DNA of 6,310 nucleotides from an uncultured Prevotella sp. (GTDB lineage: Bacteria; Bacteroidota; Bacteroidia; Bacteroidales; Bacteroidaceae): contig CAMOQW010000080.1 of the NCBI GenBank assembly GCA_946623195.1, positions 1 to 6,310 of the forward strand. Reading direction: 5' to 3'. The notes under the pieces were generated by a model. It did not search any database. It worked only from the letters and a program-made list of their open reading frames with translations, and was not told where the DNA came from. Positions 1-5,659 of the stretch are shown in pieces (the stretch's first letter is position 1; every line of letters begins with the position of its first letter). Both the position numbers and the translations under genes were made by a program.

Positions 1-74
1 GATACTTTTTTCAGTTTTTCTGGTAAAATGGAAACAAATTGTATAAGTATGCGCGGTAAAGGGTAGTCAATATG
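1..74. other. Intergenic sequence, nothing recognised
   Basis: This AT-rich stretch lies beyond the terminator of the minus-strand secreted-protein gene. I see no open frame of useful length, no full TAnnTTTG promoter element and no repeat. The neighbouring gene to the left is outside the window. Confidence 0.5.
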
Positions 75-116
75 AAAAAGATCGAGGCTGCCTCCCAAAG
101 GAAAGGACAGCCTCGA
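75..116 (-). terminator. Rho-independent terminator of the secreted-protein gene
   Basis: A perfect 9-bp inverted repeat (TCGAGGCTG at 82-90, CAGCCTCGA at 108-116) can be extended by three more pairs after one bulged base. Read on the minus strand, the hairpin is followed at once by TCTTTTT (complement of 74-81). It starts 26 nt after the stop codon of the 143-1165 gene, which is the expected position for an intrinsic terminator of that gene. Confidence 0.85.
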
Positions 117-142
117 CGGTTATCGCTTGTTAGAATGTCTTC

Positions 143-1165
143 TTACTTTTGAATCATCTTCTTTCCGTTCTGAATCACTACGCCCTTGAAGCTCTTGTCG
201 ACCTTCTGGCCAGCGAGGTTGTAGATGGGAGCGTCAGCGTCGAGTTCTGCTTTCACGCTGGCAATACCATTCGAGCCGCCAACCTGGAAGAAGAAGCCAT
301 AGATGCCAATCTGGCTTTTGGGGTTGAAGAGCCAATAGGTTTTGCCAGCCTCAACAGAGAAATCGATGTAGCCAAGGACTGGACGATTCTGAGTACAGCC
401 ATTAGTGTGCTGAAGCACATAGTCCTCGGCCATTGCACCTACGTTAAAATACTTTCTTGTGTCAGCTCCTCCTGCGTTCTCGTCGTTTTCCTTACCTTCG
501 TAGGCAAAACCGGTATTCTGATAATAAATACTCACAGTCACAGATGCTGGAGCCAGAGGCTGTTTGGTGCTTTCGTCTACAATATAGGTGGGATTCGAAT
601 TTTTGTTGCCATAGATAGCTACACGCAAATCACCACTCTTAGTGGCAGCAAACTTATAGTAAGCGCCTTTTGTCGGCATGTTAGCTCCAGGAGTCCAATA
701 GATTTCAGGAATATCGCCAACTTTAAATGATAGGCCTTTTTCACTCTCAATCTCGTAGTCCCAATAAATAAAAGTAGGATTGCCTTGTGGCATCAGATAT
801 TGGGCAAACTGAGGTGTGCATAAGTCTGTAATCAGAGCGTCGTTGGGGTTCTCGTCAGTCTCAGCCTTACCTTTCAGTTCCCAGAAAGTCTTTTCCTTTC
901 CTTCTTCGATGTCCTTTGTACCAAGGTTGTTAGGGGTAGAAACTGCTGTCATCTTGATACCTTCCACATCCTCAACAACAATTGATGAAGACTCAAGGGT
1001 ACTTGGCTGATTAACGTCATATCCATCGGCATTTCCTTTATAAATACCTTCAGTCAGGGTCTCAGTTGCTGCCTTGGTAAGGTCATAGTCTGCAGCTTTC
1101 CAAGTCTGGGCGTTAACACTCATAGCACAAAGTGCTACAGAAATAAGAGTAAAAATTTTCTTCAT
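143..1165 (-). CDS. Secreted protein of unknown function with C-terminal sorting-like tail
   Basis: The 340-residue product is not a family I recognise. Residues 1-19 form a type I signal peptide (MKKIF, a hydrophobic stretch, then VNA before Q20), so it is exported. The body looks beta-rich, with many aromatic and Gly residues, and ends in a segment resembling a beta-sandwich strand pair (VEAGKTYWLF, then a FFFQVGG strand), as in carbohydrate-binding or adhesin-like modules. Residues 312-340 (APIYNLAGQKV, then KGVVIQNGKKMIQK) match the tail style of many Prevotella exoproteins and the end of type IX secretion type A sorting domains; whether it works as a sorting signal is unknown. The frame stays open 14 codons upstream to 1207, but that start lies inside the -7 promoter element, so the Met at 1165 is chosen. 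The gene has its own promoter and terminator and is probably monocistronic. A link to the pectinase is possible but unproven. Confidence 0.85.
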   Translation of the reverse strand: MKKIFTLISVALCAMSVNAQTWKAADYDLTKAATETLTEGIYKGNADGYDVNQPSTLESSSIVVEDVEGIKMTAVSTPNNLGTKDIEEGKEKTFWELKGKAETDENPNDALITDLCTPQFAQYLMPQGNPTFIYWDYEIESEKGLSFKVGDIPEIYWTPGANMPTKGAYYKFAATKSGDLRVAIYGNKNSNPTYIVDESTKQPLAPASVTVSIYYQNTGFAYEGKENDENAGGADTRKYFNVGAMAEDYVLQHTNGCTQNRPVLGYIDFSVEAGKTYWLFNPKSQIGIYGFFFQVGGSNGIASVKAELDADAPIYNLAGQKVDKSFKGVVIQNGKKMIQK

Positions 1166-1204
1166 AACGTTATTAATTTGAATTAGTAATAGAGTTTCTG
1201 CGTG

Positions 1205-1236
1205 CAAATATAGGGGTTTTCTTCGAATTCTCCAAA
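1205..1236 (-). promoter_or_regulatory. Bacteroidota-type promoter of the secreted-protein gene
   Basis: On the minus strand, TTTG (complement of 1233-1236) is followed after 20 nt by TATATTTG (complement of 1205-1212). This is an exact match to the Bacteroidota housekeeping consensus TTTG-N19-21-TAnnTTTG. Transcription would begin near 1198-1200, giving a leader of about 35 nt with A/T-rich sequence before the start codon at 1165. This shows that the gene does not depend on read-through from the HU-like gene, although no terminator is evident between the two. Confidence 0.78.
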
Positions 1237-1266
1237 TTTTTTGCCATTTAGTTGTAAAATAGACGC

Positions 1267-1947
1267 TTATTCTGACGTTTTGTCATCATCCGTACGACGA
1301 ATCCACACTTTGTGCGAGTGGGAGCCTCGTGTGGTGATGCCTGACGTGGGGTCGCTGGTCATGTGGCGCAGGTCCTTCGAGGCTGTCGTCCGGCTCTGGC
1401 TGGTGGCAATGGCGTAGTCGCTGAGGGTCATGTAGCCCTGCTCGTCAATGACGGCGAGGGCTTTGCGGATGCGCTCGTCGCGGCTGTCGTTGGGCTTGCG
1501 GGGCACCACCACGTCAGTCTCTGCACGCTCGAAGGTGGCCTCCTGGTTCATCAGCTCCAGCAGCTTTGGGTCGGGCTTGAAGTTGATGCCTTTGATGCAG
1601 ACGTGTCTGTACTTGGTTCGCGGCTCGTCATCGGCGTCGCCTTTCTTCTGCTTCCTGGCTTCACTGGCCTCGCTGGGTGTCGACGTGTCGAAGCCCAGTG
1701 TCAGCGAGAATACGCCCAGCCCGTCAATCTTGATGTTGTGCCCCAGCGGCATCCAGCTTTTCATGGTTGTCACCAGTGCGTCCATCACACCACGGATGGC
1801 CCCCTCGCTGAAGCTTCCGCTGTACTCGCGCATGTGGCGTATGACGGTGTTGAAGTCGTGCAGCGAGTAGGTCTGCATACGTGGATAGACCTTCTTCTGT
1901 CCGTTGCCCATCTCCTCGCTCATCTCTTGTAATACATAGTTTGGCAT
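1267..1947 (-). CDS. HU-like DNA-binding protein with winged-helix C-terminus (HU-HIG type)
   Basis: The 226-residue cytoplasmic protein has two parts. Residues about 20-132 match the HU/IHF-like fold of the Bacteroidetes HU-HIG group: an N-terminal helical half (YSLHDFNTVIRHM, then a helix through 47-66) and the HU-style turn and strand GHNIKIDGLGVFSLTL (69-84). A charged, flexible stretch (89-110) follows where HU carries its DNA-gripping arms, and then RHVCIKGINFKPDP (114-127). Residues about 155-217 look like a winged helix-turn-helix, with recognition-helix-like SQSRTTASKDLRHM (183-196) and a wing ending in SHKVWIRR. The fusion of HU to a winged helix is the hallmark of HU-HIG. The family is known to be heavily expanded in Bacteroidetes and has been proposed to recognise invading DNA; no target is known for this member. 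The start at 1947 (MPNYVLQEM) follows an A-rich leader. It is divergent from the pectinase, and its leader contains the palindrome array, which suggests autoregulation (inference). Confidence 0.88.
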   Translation of the reverse strand: MPNYVLQEMSEEMGNGQKKVYPRMQTYSLHDFNTVIRHMREYSGSFSEGAIRGVMDALVTTMKSWMPLGHNIKIDGLGVFSLTLGFDTSTPSEASEARKQKKGDADDEPRTKYRHVCIKGINFKPDPKLLELMNQEATFERAETDVVVPRKPNDSRDERIRKALAVIDEQGYMTLSDYAIATSQSRTTASKDLRHMTSDPTSGITTRGSHSHKVWIRRTDDDKTSE

Positions 1948-1995
1948 AGTCTTCGATGTTTTTTTCTTTGTTCTCTATATATTTGTTTTTTTCTC

Positions 1996-2103
1996 ACTGG
2001 AAAAGTTCTGTACCCAACTTGGGAACATGTGTACCCAACTTAGGAACATGTGTACCCAACTTGGGAACTTGTGTACCCAACTTGGGAACATAACTTTTCC
2101 AGT
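1996..2103. repeat. Perfect 12-bp inverted repeats enclosing the palindrome array
   Basis: ACTGGAAAAGTT at 1996-2007 is the exact reverse complement of AACTTTTCCAGT at 2092-2103. The arms bracket the four 21-bp units almost exactly, with no more than two extra bases at the left edge. Because each unit is itself palindromic, the whole 108-bp block is one long imperfect palindrome centred near 2049.5, able in principle to form a cruciform in DNA or a long hairpin in RNA on either strand. Confidence 0.9.
2010..2093. repeat. Four tandem 21-bp units, each with a 19-bp palindrome
   Basis: The units occupy 2010-2030, 2031-2051, 2052-2072 and 2073-2093, without spacers. The core palindrome is TGTACCCAACTTGGGAACA, of form TGTnCCCAAnTTGGGnACA. 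Unit 2 differs by one core base (TTAGGA for TTGGGA), unit 3 by one base (ACTTGT for ACATGT), and unit 4 ends in AACATAA. The 21-bp period is two helical turns, so all four sites would face the same side of the helix, as in cooperative operator arrays. The array sits directly downstream of the predicted start of transcription of the HU-like gene. Confidence 0.93.
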
Positions 2104-2105
2104 TG

Positions 2106-2136
2106 CAAAGATACATTTTTCTTTCGAGACGGCAAA
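2106..2136 (-). promoter_or_regulatory. Bacteroidota-type promoter of the HU-like gene
   Basis: On the minus strand, TTTG (complement of 2133-2136) is followed after 19 nt by TATCTTTG (complement of 2106-2113), matching the TTTG-N19-21-TAnnTTTG consensus. Transcription would start near 2098-2100, inside the right arm of the 12-bp inverted repeat. The resulting leader of about 150 nt would contain the entire four-unit array before the start codon at 1947. A protein bound to the array would therefore block early elongation or initiation; alternatively the array acts as structured RNA. Confidence 0.68.
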
Positions 2137-2226
2137 ATGTTTCGCGTATTATTTTCTAATATATAATGTGACAAACCTGATGTTGGTTCGTCTATACAGA
2201 TAAAAGGAACTAAAAACAAACTCGAA

Positions 2227-5200
2227 ATGAAAAGACAGTTTGCGATTTTGATGGCAGTGCTGCTGGCGTGTACGACGGCTATTGCTTTGACTACGTGGCC
2301 TGGATTGCAGGCTTTTACGTATGTGACAGTAACATTTGTAGTAGCTCCGGATGGGGCAGGAACAGTTAGTCCGACCAGCACCAGAGTCTTGAAGGGTTCT
2401 CAGACCGGTAATATCTCTGCGACTGCAAATGCCGGCTACTCGTTCGAGGGATGGTATGATGGCGAAACGTTACTGTCAACAGAGAATCCCCATAAATTCA
2501 CGCTGAACGATGACGTTACTATTACGGCCAAGTTCAAGGCAGAAGCGGCCCATACGGTGCTTGGCTTTATCAAGGCTGGCTGCGAGGGAATGGGAACGGT
2601 CTCTGTTAGTCCTGAGGGTACAGCTGTCGAAGGTGGCTTGAAGTTCAATCATGGGACCTCGGTGTCTTTGACAGCCACTCCCCTGACGGGCCATCAGTTC
2701 GTGCGTTGGGAGGATGGCAGTGGTTCAACGCTCTCGACAAATGCTACCTATTCGTTTACCCTGAACGAGGATTGTGCCGTTTATGCCGTCTTCCAACAAC
2801 TGGAGAACTACAAGGCCGACCTCATTGCCTTCCCCGGCTGTGAGGGCTACGGACGCTTTACCACGGGCGGACGTGCTGTCGACGGACGCGGTTCGAAGGT
2901 CTACTATGTCACCCGACTGGACGATACCGGCGAGGAGGGCACCTTCCGCTGGGCCGTGACAACAGGCGACGATACCCCACGGACGGTGCTGTTCAAGGTC
3001 AGCGGCACCATCTATCTGACCAAGAATGTAGACGTCCGTTCGAACACCACTATTGCAGGCCAGACGGCTCCAGGCGGTGGCATCTGTCTCTGTGGCTACC
3101 GCGTCAAGCTGGGATCGAACATCATCATTCGCCATATTCGCTTCCGTGCCGGCGACCTGCCCAACAGCAGCATGTCGCCACTGGGTGTCGAGAACGTCCA
3201 GAACATCGTGATTGACCACTGTTCCGTCAGTTGGTCGATGGAGGAGAATATGACACTCTACGATTGCGATTACACCACCGTCCAATGGAGCATCTTCTCC
3301 GAGGGCCTCTACGACTCACGCAACTCGAAGGGCAACCGTGCCTACGGAGCACAGTGGGGTGGCGAACATGCCACGATGCACCACTGTCTGTTTGCTCATA
3401 ACAACAGCCGCTCGCCGCGCTTCAATGGCGTTCGCGACAATGTCCACGACCGCCATGTCGACAACGAGTTCATCAATAATGTCATCTACAACTGGGGGTC
3501 GGTCAATGCCGTCTATGGCGGCGAGTGCTCAACGACCGGAGCCACCAAGGATACCGACTATAACCGCGTCTACATGATTGGCAACTACTACAAGCCCGGC
3601 CCGGCCACCAAGAATGCTACAGGCAGCCGTCGCTACTGGGTGTCGGCCAATGGCGGCAGCATCAGTGAGGTGGGCCAGTGGTATCTGAAGGGCAATAAGT
3701 TCGAACTCTCCAGCAAGTGGGCACCTTCGTCGGCCATATGGAGCAATGCCGAACTTGAGAAGGTCAACGACGACAACTACTACGGTTTCGTAGCCAACAA
3801 CAGTTCGCGCGCCATGAATTTCTGGTCACTGTCGCCCTCTCAGGCCCTGGCCGACAAGGCCCTGCTGACGGAGTTGCCCGACGGATACCAGCTGACGATG
3901 GCCTGCGACCCTGCCGAGACTGCCTACCAGAAGGTGATGCTGGCAGCCGGTGCCTCGATGCCCCGTTATGATGAGGTCGACGTGCGCATCCTGTCAGAGG
4001 CTGCCGGCACGCAGGCTCCGCAGTATGGGGGAGCCCGTGGCAGCAAATTGGGCATCATCGACTCGCCCAGCGACATCACCCTGCAGCAGCACGACGTCTT
4101 TGCAGCACTCTACGAGGGCGACAAGGCTGCCGATAACCGCGAGATTGACGTCACCTGCTATCCCCGGCTCGAGGGCGACAGCTACGACTGTCAGGTGCAA
4201 GACAGCGATGGCGACGGACTGCCCGACAGCTACGAGACGGAGGTGGGGCTGAACCCGACGGATGCCAGCGACGGTGCTGCGCTGTCGGCCAGCGGATACT
4301 CGAACCTGGAACTGTTCCTCAACGGTGTGGCTGACGGGCAGATTGACGCCAAGAAATACACGCGCCACCAGCCCGTCTTGACGGCAGATTTCTTCCATGC
4401 CGTAGTAGGCGAGGGCGAACAGTATGCCACCGTCCAGGCCGCCATCGATGCCGCTCCTGGCGACGGCACACCATATAATATATTTATAAGGAAAGGCACC
4501 TACGAGGGTCACGTGCAGATAGACAAGCCCAATATTCACCTGACGGGTCAGTCGAAGCAGAACACCATCATCTCGTGGAACAAAACCAATGAAGATGGCG
4601 GTGGTGTCGACAAGGCGGCTACCGTCAACGTGACAGCCCCGGATGTGTCGTTTGACAACCTGACACTCCGCAATACCCGCGTCAATGAAGGCCAGGCCCT
4701 GGCGCTCTATACGAAGGCAGACCGTATCATCATCACCAACTGTAATCTGGAGGGTTGGCAGGATACCTATCGCACAGGCAAGGACGGTCAGCGCCACCTG
4801 GTGCGCAACTGCAAGATTTCGGGTACTACCGACTTTATCTATGGTGCCGGTGAGGCCTTCTTCGACAGCGACACGCTGCACGTGCTCCGTGCTTCCAACG
4901 TCATCGTGGCCCCTGACCATAGCACAGCCCGCTACGGCTATGTGTTCCGCAATGCCGTCATCACCGCAGCACAGGCAGGCTCCACCACCGCTTTGGGGCG
5001 TCCTTGGGGCAATACTCCCAAGGTCAGCTATATCAATACCCGACTCACAAACGGTGTCAGTATCACGGCTGATGGCTGGAACGAGATGGGTGGCAAGCCC
5101 ATACAGATGGCAGAGTACAATACGCTGGATGCCAATGGCAATGCTGTTGACTTGAGCCAGCGTCGCACCTTGTTTGGCGGTACAGCCAGCAAAGCAGTAC

Positions 5201-5646
5201 TCTCTAAAACGGAGGCTGTCAATGACTACAAACTCGACTACGTGCTGCGTGGCTCTGACAATTGGGATGCCGACTGGCAAGGATTCATTCTGCCGGCTCC
5301 TGAAATCTCAGTCAACGGGAACAATGTGTCGTGGAGTGATCCTACTGGTTTCGCTCAGTGCTATCTGGTCATTGCCGATGGTGTGGCTACTGTCACGACC
5401 GGCACCAGCATCACCGGCAGCAAAGTCACCGTACAGGCCATCAGTGCCTACGGCGTATTGGGCGAAGAGGCCTCTTCAGACCACCCCACAGCTGTCAATG
5501 CTCAGACAGTTGGCAAGCAGGTTGTCAGCCGCCAGTTCTTTACTGCTGAAGGTCGCCAGACGGAGCGCCTACAGCACGGCCTGAACATTATCCGCGAAAC
5601 GCTGTCGGATGGTCAGACGCGTACCGTGAAGGTGATGGCTAAGTAA
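2227..5646 (+). CDS. Secreted bifunctional pectate lyase (PL1) / pectin methylesterase (CE8)
   Basis: This 1139-residue enzyme should de-esterify homogalacturonan and cleave it by beta-elimination outside the cytoplasm. Domains in order: signal peptide (1 to about 20-29); two InlB-like repeats (31-104 and 110-190, each with a GY/H-F-WxDG core and a closing FTLN strand); a PL1-type pectate lyase beta-helix (about 199-600) with AFPGCEGYG (201-209), IAGQTAPGGG (276-285), IVIDHCSVSWS (327-337) and the Arg-rich SRSPRF (394-399) that fits the catalytic arginine region; a calcium-binding loop DSDGDGLPDSYE (659-670); a CE8 domain (about 720-1010) with GTYE (757-760), Q823 in QALAL, Q845-D846 in WQDTY, D869 in GTTDFIYG and R925/W927 in LGRPW, so the family's oxyanion glutamines, both catalytic aspartates and the arginine are present; an FN3-like module (1022-1085); and a tail (1089-1139) like Prevotella exoprotein C-termini. 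C15 in LLAC could be a lipobox. No SusCD neighbours are seen, so the pathway partners are outside the window. Confidence 0.92.
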   Translation: MKRQFAILMAVLLACTTAIALTTWPGLQAFTYVTVTFVVAPDGAGTVSPTSTRVLKGSQTGNISATANAGYSFEGWYDGETLLSTENPHKFTLNDDVTITAKFKAEAAHTVLGFIKAGCEGMGTVSVSPEGTAVEGGLKFNHGTSVSLTATPLTGHQFVRWEDGSGSTLSTNATYSFTLNEDCAVYAVFQQLENYKADLIAFPGCEGYGRFTTGGRAVDGRGSKVYYVTRLDDTGEEGTFRWAVTTGDDTPRTVLFKVSGTIYLTKNVDVRSNTTIAGQTAPGGGICLCGYRVKLGSNIIIRHIRFRAGDLPNSSMSPLGVENVQNIVIDHCSVSWSMEENMTLYDCDYTTVQWSIFSEGLYDSRNSKGNRAYGAQWGGEHATMHHCLFAHNNSRSPRFNGVRDNVHDRHVDNEFINNVIYNWGSVNAVYGGECSTTGATKDTDYNRVYMIGNYYKPGPATKNATGSRRYWVSANGGSISEVGQWYLKGNKFELSSKWAPSSAIWSNAELEKVNDDNYYGFVANNSSRAMNFWSLSPSQALADKALLTELPDGYQLTMACDPAETAYQKVMLAAGASMPRYDEVDVRILSEAAGTQAPQYGGARGSKLGIIDSPSDITLQQHDVFAALYEGDKAADNREIDVTCYPRLEGDSYDCQVQDSDGDGLPDSYETEVGLNPTDASDGAALSASGYSNLELFLNGVADGQIDAKKYTRHQPVLTADFFHAVVGEGEQYATVQAAIDAAPGDGTPYNIFIRKGTYEGHVQIDKPNIHLTGQSKQNTIISWNKTNEDGGGVDKAATVNVTAPDVSFDNLTLRNTRVNEGQALALYTKADRIIITNCNLEGWQDTYRTGKDGQRHLVRNCKISGTTDFIYGAGEAFFDSDTLHVLRASNVIVAPDHSTARYGYVFRNAVITAAQAGSTTALGRPWGNTPKVSYINTRLTNGVSITADGWNEMGGKPIQMAEYNTLDANGNAVDLSQRRTLFGGTASKAVLSKTEAVNDYKLDYVLRGSDNWDADWQGFILPAPEISVNGNNVSWSDPTGFAQCYLVIADGVATVTTGTSITGSKVTVQAISAYGVLGEEASSDHPTAVNAQTVGKQVVSRQFFTAEGRQTERLQHGLNIIRETLSDGQTRTVKVMAK

Positions 5647-5659
5647 GCGGTCTCTTCTC

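Larger units (their letters stand above)
1948..2226. other. Divergent intergenic region with regulatory structure
   Basis: This 279-bp gap separates the start codons of the HU-like gene (minus) and the pectinase (plus). From left to right it holds an A-rich leader of the HU-like gene (1948-1995, T-rich as written), the inverted-repeat-bounded palindrome array (1996-2103), the minus-strand promoter (2106-2136) and an AT-rich stretch (2137-2226) leading into the pectinase. Just before the pectinase start the sequence is A-rich (2201-2226), typical of Bacteroidota translation initiation. I find no convincing plus-strand promoter: TACATTTT at 2112-2119 has no TTTG at the right distance. Confidence 0.7.

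Noticed and set aside
1978..1985. Plus-strand TATATTTG as a promoter for the pectinase
   Set aside because: It matches the -7 element, but no TTTG lies 19-21 nt upstream, and the T-rich context makes chance likely.
2010..2093. Short CRISPR array
   Set aside because: The units are contiguous with no spacers and there are no cas genes.
1996..2103. Invertible (phase-variable) promoter between the 12-bp arms
   Set aside because: The enclosed DNA is nearly palindromic and holds no promoter, so inversion would change little; the promoter lies outside the arms, and no invertase gene is seen nearby.
1996..2103. Miniature transposable element (MITE)
   Set aside because: Terminal repeats are present but I see no clear target-site duplication outside the arms. 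Not excluded, but not supported.
2725..3285. 186-codon minus-strand open frame, and similar frames opposite or shifted within 1363-1932 and 149-730
   Set aside because: All are shadows of well-supported genes, with low-complexity or compositionally odd products and no own promoter or domain.
3994..5280. 428-codon open frame on the minus strand
   Set aside because: It lies wholly opposite the pectinase, shows no recognisable domain, and is explained by GC-rich codon bias of the plus-strand gene.
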